Shown here piece after piece: positions 7,640 to 16,104 of a DNA stretch of 60,829 nucleotides. The notes beneath the pieces are model-generated. The model saw only the letters and a list, made by a program, of their open reading frames with translations. It was not told where the DNA came from and made no database searches. Location: positions 1 to 60,829 of the forward strand of contig CAMZBI010000012.1 in NCBI GenBank assembly GCA_947304585.1. Direction: 5' to 3'. Position 1 is the first letter of the stretch; each line of letters begins with the position of its first letter. The translations under genes were made by a program, and so were the position numbers. Source of the stretch: an uncultured Clostridia bacterium (GTDB taxonomy: Bacteria; Bacillota; Clostridia; UBA1212).

Positions 7640-10012
7640 TGTCTTTTCTCCTTCGGGGTCGGCTTTATTTTCGTTCTCCCCGTCTATTATATCACAAACG
7701 TTTCCATTCTGAGAACAGCCGCAGGCGGTATCATCGCAGTTTACAGGGGAATTTTTCAATTTTTCGATCTTTCCGAAACACCTGTTGCCCATAGCGAGTA
7801 GTCTCAGGGAGTTGGTGACCACAAGAACCGAAGAAATGCTCATGCAAACAGAGCTGAATGCGGGCGACAATACGAAGGATTCGTTGATCAGAGAGAAGAG
7901 CCCGGCAGCAAGCGGGATGCCAATGATATTATAGCCAAATGCCCAAAACAGATTTTCCCTGATTACCCTGAGAGTCCGCTTTGAGAGCATCAAAGCGCCG
8001 GAAACCTGTTTCAAACTGCTTCCCGTAATGACAACGTCGGCTGCCTCTATGGCAATTTCGGTTCCTCTTCCGATGGCAATGCCAACATCGGCGGCAGTAA
8101 GAGCGGGAGCATCGTTGATACCGTCGCCCACCATGGCAGTCTTCTCATTCCGCTGCCTGCCAATTTCAAATACATACTCCGCCTTGTTTTCGGGCAGCAG
8201 TCCGGCTTTGAAAGAATCTATTCCGACTTCATTGGCAATGCTCCGTGCGGCGTTCTCGTTGTCCCCTGTCAGCATGACGGTCTCGACATGAATACTCCGC
8301 AATGCGTCCATGCACTCCTTTGCATCGTTTGTGAGAACGTCTGTTATTCTGATCTTTCCGAGATAAGCAGAGTTTTTGAAAACGTACACTGTACTGCCGG
8401 AAAAGCCGGCTTCCGAAGAGGCTGCCTCCAAAGCTGCATTGCCGGCACCTGAAACGTAACTGAGCTTTCCGCAGAACCAGGTATTGTCGCCAATTCTTGC
8501 GGAAACACCCTGCCCCGGGATAAACTGCCTTTCCGCATCCTGAAAGCTGTATGAACCTGCTGTCTTTCCCTCCGCAAAAGCAATGATGGCCTTTGCAATC
8601 GGATGGGTGCCGCCGTACTCGCAAAGAGCTGAGGCGTAAAGAAGTTCCTCTTCCGTCACGCCTTTCGCAGGGATCAGCGAATCCACTTTCATATTGCCCT
8701 CTGTGATCGTACCTGTCTTGTCAAACAAAACAGTCTTTATTCTGCCGCAGTTCTCAAGGGCCTCGGAAGATTTAAAAAGAACACCTCTTCCCGCAGCAGT
8801 TGCCGAGCCGCAGATGATGGCCACAGGAGTGGCAAGCCCAAGAGCACAGGGGCAGGATACCACCAGTACTGAGACCGCATTTGAAAGCGCAAAGGATATG
8901 TCTCTGCCGGCTATCAGCCAACCGGCAAGTACAATGACGGAAATACTCATGACTGCAGGCACAAAAACAGCTGCGACCCGGTCGGCAATTTTGGCAATAG
9001 GAGCCTTTGTCATGGCGATCTCGCTGACAAGTTCAGCCATGCGGTCCACCGTGGTCTCACCGGAAACTCTCGACACTTTGGCAGTTATCACGCCGGTAAT
9101 ATTGACCGTTCCGGCAATAGCTTCGTCCCCCGCTTTTTTTAAAACGGGAATGCTTTCGCCTGTCACCGAACTCTCGTCTATTTCCGATACGCCGGAGATG
9201 ATCTCCCCGTCGAGAGCTATTCTGTCGCCCGGTCTTATCAAAACCGTCTCTCCGGCTTTGACGTCTGCAGTATCTACAGTAAGTTCTTTTCCTTCACGAA
9301 TAACCGTGCATCTGTCGGGCACAAGGTTCTTAAGAGCCGAAACTGCATCGTTGGCTTTTCCCTTGGCAAGGGCTTCGAGAAGCTTTCCGATACCCATAAA
9401 GGTGAGGATCATTGCCGAGGACTCGAAATAATAGACGGGTCTTGTTGACGGATCGGCAGACGCCAATGCCAGGCAGAAAAGCACCGCACTGTAGCCGAAG
9501 GACGCGGCAACGCCTGTGGCAACAAGGGAGTCCATGTTGGGAGAAAGCTTTATCAATGATCTGAAGCCGCTGACGAAGATCTTGTAGTTGACGATGATCA
9601 CCGAAAGGGACAGGAGCAGCTGTATGCCGCCTGAAATAACGGCGACAGTTCTCGGGGCCGCACCTTCAAACTCAGGCATATTCATGCTGTATGACATGGA
9701 AACGACAAAAAGGACAACAAGAAGAGAGGCGGAAACGATCAGTCTTGTCAGCCTTTCACGTACGTCCGATTTTCTCTCCTCTTTCTGCTTTTTGACTGTG
9801 TTGCCGGACTCGGATCTGAGTGCGGTTCGGTAGCCCGCGGCGTTCACAGCTGCAATGATATCCTCTTCATCAAATTCACCCTCCGCACGGAGGTCGCCTG
9901 TGAGGAGATTGACCACAACTGAATCAACGCCTTTTACGGAACCAGCGGCTTTCTCCACTCTGGCAACGCAGGCCGCACAGCTCATTCCCGATACTTTATA
10001 ATCTCTAGTCAT
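7421..10012 (-). CDS. copA: Cu(I)-translocating P-type ATPase with fused C-terminal CopZ-like domain
   Basis: 863 residues. Order: N-terminal HMA domain with GMSCAAC (Cys12, Cys15), transmembrane helices, actuator TGES (284-287), the ion-site SCPCALG (CPC 387-389), phosphorylation site DKTGT (Asp431), GDGINDAPALT hinge, then the membrane signatures of copper pumps (FGYN in helix 7, MSISS in helix 8). A Cys-rich linker (CDDTACGC) leads into a second HMA domain at 792-863 with MMCHNC (Cys804, Cys807). These residues indicate Cu(I) export across the cytoplasmic membrane. Fusion of a chaperone-like domain to the C-terminus is unusual; see the internal-start feature. No CsoR/CopY repressor is nearby. 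Confidence 0.95.
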   Translation of the reverse strand: MTRDYKVSGMSCAACVARVEKAAGSVKGVDSVVVNLLTGDLRAEGEFDEEDIIAAVNAAGYRTALRSESGNTVKKQKEERKSDVRERLTRLIVSASLLVVLFVVSMSYSMNMPEFEGAAPRTVAVISGGIQLLLSLSVIIVNYKIFVSGFRSLIKLSPNMDSLVATGVAASFGYSAVLFCLALASADPSTRPVYYFESSAMILTFMGIGKLLEALAKGKANDAVSALKNLVPDRCTVIREGKELTVDTADVKAGETVLIRPGDRIALDGEIISGVSEIDESSVTGESIPVLKKAGDEAIAGTVNITGVITAKVSRVSGETTVDRMAELVSEIAMTKAPIAKIADRVAAVFVPAVMSISVIVLAGWLIAGRDISFALSNAVSVLVVSCPCALGLATPVAIICGSATAAGRGVLFKSSEALENCGRIKTVLFDKTGTITEGNMKVDSLIPAKGVTEEELLYASALCEYGGTHPIAKAIIAFAEGKTAGSYSFQDAERQFIPGQGVSARIGDNTWFCGKLSYVSGAGNAALEAASSEAGFSGSTVYVFKNSAYLGKIRITDVLTNDAKECMDALRSIHVETVMLTGDNENAARSIANEVGIDSFKAGLLPENKAEYVFEIGRQRNEKTAMVGDGINDAPALTAADVGIAIGRGTEIAIEAADVVITGSSLKQVSGALMLSKRTLRVIRENLFWAFGYNIIGIPLAAGLFSLINESFVLSPAFSSVCMSISSVLVVTNSLRLLAMGNRCFGKIEKLKNSPVNCDDTACGCSQNGNVCDIIDGENENKADPEGEKTMFTTTIEVKGMMCHNCERHVNNGIKAAFDVVSVESNHEKNLTVIVSNVKLDEEKLREVIKEEGYEPGKVTVE

Positions 10013-10033
10013 AAATTCTTGATTACCCCCTGT

Positions 10034-11818
10034 TTACGATATCGTATTCACAACAACGAGCTGTCCTATGCCGGAGGCTCTCATGAATTTGTCAAGAAAA
10101 GGCATTGCCCCAGTTTCCGGATCTACGAAAAGAAGCTGTCTGTCGGTCTCCGAGGAAGCAAAAGATGATATCGCGCCTCTAAGGGAAAGAAGCGCCAGTC
10201 TTTGATCGCTGCATTTTGCGGTTATGCGGTATTGGCTGTCGATGGAAAACTCGGCTTTTTCGCCGGAAGTTTTGAAATAGATTTCAGCCGCATTGGAGCA
10301 TAAAGGCTGTACAACTTCGGTATAATAACGCCTTTCGGCGCTTTCGGCAGCAGTAATTGCAATTCTCAGAGATTCTGCCTCATCCGAAAGCTTACCGATC
10401 TCCTCATCAATACCGCTGAGTGTAAACAGTGCCTCGGGAAAATCAACCCCTTCAAACTCAGTTAAACCTCTGATCTCAGCATGAATACTCTCAATTCTGT
10501 CAACGAGGGGCTTTTTTCTTTCTTTAAGTCCGGCCACTTCCCTCTCGAGGTCCCCGGAATTCTTCATTATCGCAGAGCGTCTCTCGTTCTCGGAAGCGGA
10601 ACGCATGATATCCTCCGACTCACGCCATTTTTTCCTTATCTCGCCGCAGGAACTGTCGCCAAGAAGTTTTAAGAGGTCTTCTGTTTTGGAAGAGATCTCG
10701 CCTCTCAGCCTCACTGCCTCGTCAAAATGAGTTGTGATTCTGCCGTCAGCCTCAATTGCAAATCTTCCCGAGTGTCTGGAGAAGGCGATGACGCTAAGGA
10801 CTATTCCGATGACTGCCAGCACCGATCCCGCTATTTCGGCAGGCCAGCCGAAAGGACCTTCGCTGAGGGAGGTAAGCCCCATCGTAATGAGAAATCCGCC
10901 CAGGGCAAATAGCAGGAAAGGCATGATCAGTTTGGGAATCAGTTTTGTTTTGACCAGCCTTCTGTGTTCACATTCCGCAAGGTCAGCCTGTCTCATGAGA
11001 CCCAGTAACTGGTCGTAGGAAGCCATGATTCTGTCCTTGGTGAGCAGTGTCCCTGCAGCATCGCACAGTCCAAAAGACCTGCCAGTCTCTCTGATTTTGC
11101 CTTCAATACCGGCAAGTTCGGTTTCCGTCCTGTCAAGTTCTTTTCTGAGTTTAGCAAGTTTCATGTCCCGGTCGGAGGTCCGTGCAAGGCTGCTCTTCAT
11201 CTTCATCTTGGTGATCACAAGCCTGTCGAGACTGCCTTTTTTAGTCTTGGGATCGGTAATTCTCAGGAGCTTTTGCTTCAGACTGTCTGTAAAAGACACA
11301 GGTGTCATTCTCCCGTCGGCAACGCCAAGGAGCAGAGAAAGACTTCCGAAAGAAACAGTATCGCCGTTTTCCGATGCTTCAAAACCCGGGTCTCTGGTGG
11401 CAGAAATAAAAGCGCCCTCCGAAATATGGAGCGTCTTTTCGCCAATGGTCTTGCCAAGGTCTATCTTAACGTCACGGCCTGACACAAGGTCCACGATTCT
11501 GGATATATCGTCATTTTTAGTTTCGCCGAAAAGGCAGGAAAGCCTGTAAGTTCTGCCGCAGGCGTCGTATATCATCTCTCCGCCGTAAATGACCTTTCTG
11601 CCTTTGCTGTCGGTCTTCTCGCGGGGTCTGTACAGTTCTCTCGTACTGACGCCGTTCCTGAGAGTATGGCCGTAAAGCATGGTCCTCACGAACTCAAAAA
11701 ACAGATCCGTATCGCTTATGAGACCTTTTGAAACGTTCAGTATGCCGTTTTTGTCTCCTACGAATTCACAGTTTATAAGCGACCCGAACCCGTATACCAT
11801 CGCATTTCTTATGATCAC
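10034..11818 (-). CDS. YhaN/SbcC-like coiled-coil protein lacking the Walker A motif
   Basis: 594 residues. The layout matches the YhaN/SbcC-like family: N-terminal VYGFGSLINCEF and TMLYG (residues 47-50), long coiled coils, two central hydrophobic segments (about 292-345) as in YhaN, more coiled coil and a C-terminal ATPase half. Where the family has GPNxxGKST before the MLYG box, this protein has KGLISDTDLF (31-40) with equal spacing, so the P-loop lysine is gone. The C-terminal signature reads SDQRLALLSLRG instead of an LSxG-type box, and the Walker B region reads LLFVDPETGAM without the Asp-Asp/Glu pair. ATP hydrolysis is therefore unlikely. The GTG start overlaps the stop of the nuclease-like partner (GTGA). 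Confidence 0.75.
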   Translation of the reverse strand: MIIRNAMVYGFGSLINCEFVGDKNGILNVSKGLISDTDLFFEFVRTMLYGHTLRNGVSTRELYRPREKTDSKGRKVIYGGEMIYDACGRTYRLSCLFGETKNDDISRIVDLVSGRDVKIDLGKTIGEKTLHISEGAFISATRDPGFEASENGDTVSFGSLSLLLGVADGRMTPVSFTDSLKQKLLRITDPKTKKGSLDRLVITKMKMKSSLARTSDRDMKLAKLRKELDRTETELAGIEGKIRETGRSFGLCDAAGTLLTKDRIMASYDQLLGLMRQADLAECEHRRLVKTKLIPKLIMPFLLFALGGFLITMGLTSLSEGPFGWPAEIAGSVLAVIGIVLSVIAFSRHSGRFAIEADGRITTHFDEAVRLRGEISSKTEDLLKLLGDSSCGEIRKKWRESEDIMRSASENERRSAIMKNSGDLEREVAGLKERKKPLVDRIESIHAEIRGLTEFEGVDFPEALFTLSGIDEEIGKLSDEAESLRIAITAAESAERRYYTEVVQPLCSNAAEIYFKTSGEKAEFSIDSQYRITAKCSDQRLALLSLRGAISSFASSETDRQLLFVDPETGAMPFLDKFMRASGIGQLVVVNTIS

Positions 11819-13098
11819 GGTTCACCGGCACCCCCTTCCCCGTCTGATTCGCCGTCAAAGACGTCTCCGGTACCGGAAACACCGTTTTCATCAACGGCGG
11901 AGGAATAAAAGCCGTCAATACCCATGTTGTCGAAAAGTTTCAGTCCCGTATTCACGGCAGACTCGTAATTCTTTTCATTGTATGTGTTTGTTGCGTTCTT
12001 TTTCTGTTCGTCTCTTGCCTGTCTGACGCTTTCCCAGATATTGCTTGTATAAAAACCCCTGAAAGACTTTTCAAAACTGAAAAGGTAAAGATCTGCTTTT
12101 TTCACAGTCCTGTCCCTGATCTCGATAAGCGGGAATCTGTCTTTTAGAAGCTTGCCGACTTCATTGACGTCGATGTTAACGTCAAAGGGAAGTTCTCCGC
12201 AGATATCGACCCTTGAAGCGTTGGCGGTATTGGCAAGTCTCAGAATGCTTGCGGCAATCACCTGAGGCGTCATGTCCGAAAGGTCTGTTGCATCAAAGTT
12301 GATTATCTCGTACTTGACCGGAGAAACGTTTATAAATTCACAGGTCATGAATCCGCCGTCCCGGACTTCCCCGACATAAACTCCGCAATCCCCTGGCACC
12401 GAAAAATCAGGCGCGCACATTACTCCCGGCACGATCACGTTGCCCTTTCTCATGCAGCAGGCATCTCCGCCGATGGCAGACAGTTCAAATCCGCACTCTT
12501 TAAGAACATCAAAGGGAACAGGGTCGAACTGGGAGGGTTCCTCGCCAAAGACAAGTTTTCCGTGAAGCACAAGAACGTTGATGTAACTGGAGGAGAGCCT
12601 TGGCGTTTTTTCATCGGCGGTGACCAAGAGGGATTCCCGCTGGAAATGGCCGGAAAAAGCGGATCCGTATATTCTGATGCCTTTTCTGCCCGTCTCACCG
12701 CCTCCGCTAAACACGTAATCCCTGTCGGAGGTGCCCCGGAGCCTGTCATTGAATTCTATATAGCTGATCTCGCCGGCGGGGAAAATATAAACGTTTGAAG
12801 GCCATGCAAAAGTCTGATAGCAGGAACCCACCACCGAGGGATCGCAGCTGCCGGGGGCAATGATCACTCTAGAAGGAAGAGACTCAAAAGCCCTTGCAAC
12901 GTGTTTCAGTAACGTTTCGGAAGGCGAAGATGTGTCGAAAAGATTTCCGGTGACGAAAACATAGTTCGCAGAGCGCTGTTTTGCGATCTTAATAGCAGTG
13001 TCAAAAGCCGTCATTAGTTCGGCGCTGCCTGTGATCCCTGTTTTGAATTTCCGGCCGAGATGGGCGTCCCCCATCACCATAAAAGAAAAACTTTTCAT
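11815..13098 (-). CDS. YhaO/SbcD-like calcineurin-type phosphoesterase with degenerate active site
   Basis: 427 residues from the ATG at 13098 (AAAGGA 10 nt upstream). The fold follows YhaO/SbcD: GDAHLG (Asp11, His13 kept), GNLFD (51-55; family GDLFD, metal Asp changed to Asn), GSCD (83-86; family GNHD), LVLHG (His179 kept), GGDA (210-213; family GHxH, both His lost), then IRIYGSAFSG-like and PGVMCAPDF regions corresponding to the family's later strands. Loss of most metal ligands predicts no nuclease activity. The C-terminal tail is Gly/Asp/Glu-rich. Its stop overlaps the start of the YhaN-like gene, so the two products are probably made and used together. Confidence 0.78.
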   Translation of the reverse strand: MKSFSFMVMGDAHLGRKFKTGITGSAELMTAFDTAIKIAKQRSANYVFVTGNLFDTSSPSETLLKHVARAFESLPSRVIIAPGSCDPSVVGSCYQTFAWPSNVYIFPAGEISYIEFNDRLRGTSDRDYVFSGGGETGRKGIRIYGSAFSGHFQRESLLVTADEKTPRLSSSYINVLVLHGKLVFGEEPSQFDPVPFDVLKECGFELSAIGGDACCMRKGNVIVPGVMCAPDFSVPGDCGVYVGEVRDGGFMTCEFINVSPVKYEIINFDATDLSDMTPQVIAASILRLANTANASRVDICGELPFDVNIDVNEVGKLLKDRFPLIEIRDRTVKKADLYLFSFEKSFRGFYTSNIWESVRQARDEQKKNATNTYNEKNYESAVNTGLKLFDNMGIDGFYSSAVDENGVSGTGDVFDGESDGEGGAGEP

Positions 13099-13188
13099 TG
13101 GAGTTAAATCCTTTGTATCAGGCTCTGCCGGGATCATCTGTCCCGATCAGCCTTGTTTTGCATGTTTGAACCCGGGTCAGGACCGCCT

Positions 13189-15033
13189 TCACAGCCCTTC
13201 CTCCGTCACCAGCGAATAATATTTACCCTTCTTATCCATGAGTTCCTCATGGGTGCCAAGCTCTTCTATCCCGCAGTTTCCAAGCACTGCGATCATGTCG
13301 GCATGCCTTACCGTCGAAAGCCTGTGGGCAACTATCACAGTAGTCCGACCTTTGCAAAGCTTCTCAAGCGCGTCCCTTATCAGCCTTTCAGTTTTAGTGT
13401 CCACGGAAGCGGTGGCCTCGTCAAGAACCAGAATCGGCATGTCCCGGAGTATCGCTCTCGCAATGCTGATCCTCTGTTTCTGACCTCCCGAAAGAGTCAT
13501 ACCCCTCTCGCCCACAACGGTATCGTAACCGTCTTCGAATTCACGGATGAATTCGTCCGCATTTGCAAGCTTTGCGGCCTCCTCTATCTTCTCCTTCGGT
13601 GTGTTTGGACCATCAGGGCTCCCGAAAGAAATATTCTCTGAGATGGTACCGTGGAACAGAAATACGTCCTGCAGTACCGTGCTGATCTGGTTCCTCAGAC
13701 TCTCAAGAGTGAGATCCCTGATATCTGTCCCGTCTATCGTAATCTGTCCTTGGTCCACATCGTAGAACCTGGAAAGGAGATTCACCATGGTGGTCTTGCC
13801 AATGCCCGTAGGCCCAACAAGCGCCAACGTCTTTCCGGGCTCAACTTTTATGGATACGTCCTTGAGCACCGGTTCTTCCTTTTTATAGGCAAAGGAAACG
13901 TTGTGAAACTCTATCTCGCCTTTTACGGAAGCCGGCGGTATGGACTTGGGCCCGTCCTTTATGTCATCCTCCGTGTCAAGTATCTCGTAGCACCTTTCAA
14001 GGGCCGTGGAGGCTGTGTTGAACTGCTCTATGATCTGGGCAAGAGCGATCACCGGCTGGTAAAAATAAGACACGTACATAATAAACGCCACCACGTCCGG
14101 TGCACCAACGTCTCCATTCCACGCCAGGATTCCCCCGGCAATGAGCACGATCACGAGACCGATGTTGTTGTTGAAAAGTATCAGGGGATTCATGATGGCA
14201 CTGGCCTTCAGCGCCGACATGATGCCCTTGTAGTGGATCTTCGAAGTCCTTCCGACGGACTCCTCGCACTCCTTCTGCTTGTTAAAGGAAGTAATCTCCC
14301 TGACGCCCGAAAGCTTGTCCTGGATATTGGCGTTAAGTTCACCCATTTTTGCGTGGGCCTGCTTGAACCTTGGCCTGAACTTTGTGGCATAGATGAACGC
14401 CAATGCCACGGTGACCGGAATCGTTATAAGGGTCATTGCCGCAAGCTTCACATTGATGGTGAAAAGCAATATGGCCGTGCCGATGAAAATAATGCCGTTG
14501 ACGATGAAGTCAGGAAGCGCGTGGGCAACCAAGGGCTCAATGTTAGAAGTATCCGCGGTGATCCTCGACAAAAGCTGTCCTGTCTGCTTGTCCTGAAAAA
14601 AGCCCATCGACATCCCCTGGATGTGTGAATAGAGCTTCATTCTGATACCGTCAATGTACCCCCAAGCGGCAACATGGGAAAAATAGCTTCTCAGGAACTG
14701 ACCACCTGCCGAAAGCAGATAAAAGCCAAGAAGCGTCAGCCCGAGACCCACAGCCTTTACCGGAAGCTCCGGGTCCGAATTTGAGATGTATTTCAGCAGC
14801 AGTCTCGTAATATACGGAACCGCCAGCTGAGCCACGCCAATGAATATCATGCCTGCAAGCGCAAGCATCATCACTCCATAGTAGGGTCTAAGCTCCCGAA
14901 GAAGCCTTATGGCAGGATATCGTCTCTTTTTCACTGTATTAACTGAACTCTCTGCCGATCTTCTTTCGCTGTCGCTGACGGCCTTCCGTTCACCGCAATC
15001 ACTGTTTTTCATATATAGTCTAACAATTATCAT
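13189..15033 (-). CDS. ABC exporter, fused permease and ATPase (MsbA/MdlB type)
   Basis: 614 residues: six-helix ABC exporter membrane domain (about 45-340, with GFFQDKQTGQLLSRITADT) followed by the nucleotide-binding domain with Walker A GPTGIGKTT, the Q-loop region, signature LSGGQ, Walker B ILVLDEATA and the H-loop AHRLST. It functions as a homo- or heterodimer, but only one such gene is present here, so a homodimer is likely. The substrate cannot be read from sequence; lipids or drugs are usual. The ATG at 15033 overlaps the pgsA stop (ATGA), implying translational coupling. Confidence 0.92.
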   Translation of the reverse strand: MIIVRLYMKNSDCGERKAVSDSERRSAESSVNTVKKRRYPAIRLLRELRPYYGVMMLALAGMIFIGVAQLAVPYITRLLLKYISNSDPELPVKAVGLGLTLLGFYLLSAGGQFLRSYFSHVAAWGYIDGIRMKLYSHIQGMSMGFFQDKQTGQLLSRITADTSNIEPLVAHALPDFIVNGIIFIGTAILLFTINVKLAAMTLITIPVTVALAFIYATKFRPRFKQAHAKMGELNANIQDKLSGVREITSFNKQKECEESVGRTSKIHYKGIMSALKASAIMNPLILFNNNIGLVIVLIAGGILAWNGDVGAPDVVAFIMYVSYFYQPVIALAQIIEQFNTASTALERCYEILDTEDDIKDGPKSIPPASVKGEIEFHNVSFAYKKEEPVLKDVSIKVEPGKTLALVGPTGIGKTTMVNLLSRFYDVDQGQITIDGTDIRDLTLESLRNQISTVLQDVFLFHGTISENISFGSPDGPNTPKEKIEEAAKLANADEFIREFEDGYDTVVGERGMTLSGGQKQRISIARAILRDMPILVLDEATASVDTKTERLIRDALEKLCKGRTTVIVAHRLSTVRHADMIAVLGNCGIEELGTHEELMDKKGKYYSLVTEEGL

Positions 15034-15701
15034 CCGTCATTTTCCGAACGCTCCCGGATCTCTTTGAATATACCGAGGTAGTAAATAACATAAAGCGTCA
15101 GGGAAATGAAAATGGAAAAAATGGACAGGACCGTCAGCGAAACAGCTATCTTGTTTGCAACAGTCTCGCTGAAAAGCCTTCCGAAAACCAAAAGGAAAAG
15201 CACGGATCCTTCTACAATAACGGTATTGACCTTTCCGTACCATTTGGCGCTGGAATAATGCTCGGTCTTCTTTTTGAGAATTGTACCGAATATGATCATC
15301 ACTGTCTCTCTCACCACAAAAGCAGCGATAAGCCAAAGCATGAAAGGATAAGTCACCGTGAGGCATATCATAAGTGCGCCCTGGGTGAACTTGTCGGCAA
15401 CAGGATCCAGCAGCTTTCCAAGCTCCGATCTCATGTTGAATTTCCGGGCAATAAAACCGTCGGCAACGTCGGAAAGAGCAGAAACAGCAAAAAGAATTAT
15501 TGAAAGAGTATAGTTTTTCTGGAAAACATAAGACCAGATGATTACAGGAATGAGGAAAAGTCTGAAGAAACTTATGATATTCGGAATAGTCCAAACCTTA
15601 TTTGAGACAGGATCGGAAGTCAGTTCCTCCCTGCTTACCGGGGCTTCGTTATCAGTGTTTTCGGTCAATTCAGTTGGTTCGTTGCTGCTGTTATTCTCCA
15701 T
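15030..15701 (-). CDS. pgsA: CDP-diacylglycerol--glycerol-3-phosphate 3-phosphatidyltransferase
   Basis: 223 residues from the ATG at 15701, with GGGAGG 8 nt upstream. An open frame continues upstream to 15917 but runs through promoter and repeat sequence and is not used. After a 40-residue acidic, hydrophilic N-terminus comes WTIPNIISFFRL and the CDP-alcohol phosphotransferase motif DVADGFIARKF ... GKLLDPVADK, with all the expected Asp/Gly residues, among several membrane helices. It makes phosphatidylglycerophosphate for phosphatidylglycerol synthesis. First gene of the long minus-strand operon. Confidence 0.92.
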   Translation of the reverse strand: MENNSSNEPTELTENTDNEAPVSREELTSDPVSNKVWTIPNIISFFRLFLIPVIIWSYVFQKNYTLSIILFAVSALSDVADGFIARKFNMRSELGKLLDPVADKFTQGALMICLTVTYPFMLWLIAAFVVRETVMIIFGTILKKKTEHYSSAKWYGKVNTVIVEGSVLFLLVFGRLFSETVANKIAVSLTVLSIFSIFISLTLYVIYYLGIFKEIRERSENDG

Positions 15702-15729
15702 ACTGCGGCCTCCCGTAAATTCGGTTAGC

Positions 15730-15758
15730 ATTATATAACATATAAGGGGATTTTTCAA
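15730..15758 (-). promoter_or_regulatory. Sigma-A promoter of the pgsA operon
   Basis: Minus strand TTGAAA (15758-15753), 17-nt spacer, TATAAT (15735-15730). Predicted start of transcription is about 22 nt upstream of the pgsA ATG. Confidence 0.8.
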
Positions 15759-15800
15759 GCAAGCAGCGCATGCGATGCAGGTATAAAAAACGCTTGCGCT

Positions 15801-15985
15801 GAAGTGAAATGTGATTAGTGAGAAGTGATAAGTGAAGCGATCACTCGAGCCGCAGGCTCGCACCACTCGGCGCAATTGCTTGCCGGAGGCCCCACTCGCT
15901 GCGAAGCAGCGCACCACTCGAGCCGCAGGCTCTCCCCACTCGGCGCTTGTGCCGCACCACTAGCGACGTAGTCGCGCCCACTCCC
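15801..15985. repeat. Hairpin-unit repeat array, copy 2
   Basis: The 404-nt gap between pgsA and the first sugar gene holds this array flanked by two promoters. Units begin CACT and form 5-bp hairpins on a 3-nt loop: GAGCC-GCA-GGCTC (15847-15859), GCTGC-GAA-GCAGC (15898-15910), GAGCC-GCA-GGCTC (15920-15932), GCGAC-GTA-GTCGC (15963-15975), with two weaker units between. The arms differ between units but stay complementary. The left end is the A/T-rich tail GTGATTAGTGAGAAGTGATA (about 15811-15830). Confidence 0.85.
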
Positions 15986-15995
15986 AATTAGCACC

Positions 15996-16024
15996 TTGCT
16001 TTTCCCGCCTTCCCTCTGTATAAT
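15996..16024 (+). promoter_or_regulatory. Sigma-A promoter of the sugar gene cluster
   Basis: TTGCTT (15996-16001), 17-nt spacer, TATAAT (16019-16024), leaving a leader of about 75 nt before the ATG at 16105. Confidence 0.65.
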
Positions 16025-16104
16025 TTGCTTGAAGATTAAAAAGAGTCTCCCGCAGGATTATTCGGATAACAAATCAACGGAAATCGCGGGAAAACGGAGG
16101 GTAT

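Noticed and set aside
8694..9431. 245-codon plus-strand open frame
   Set aside because: Antisense to copA; Ser/Thr/Ala-rich shadow without a start signal.
13651..14628. 325-codon plus-strand open frame
   Set aside because: It lies wholly antisense to the ABC exporter, whose motifs are complete. Its sequence is low-complexity and rich in His/Arg as expected from an antisense shadow, and no ribosome site precedes it.
15702..15917. N-terminal extension of PgsA
   Set aside because: The frame is open but runs through the promoter and hairpin array. The ATG at 15701 has a strong ribosome site and fits the family.
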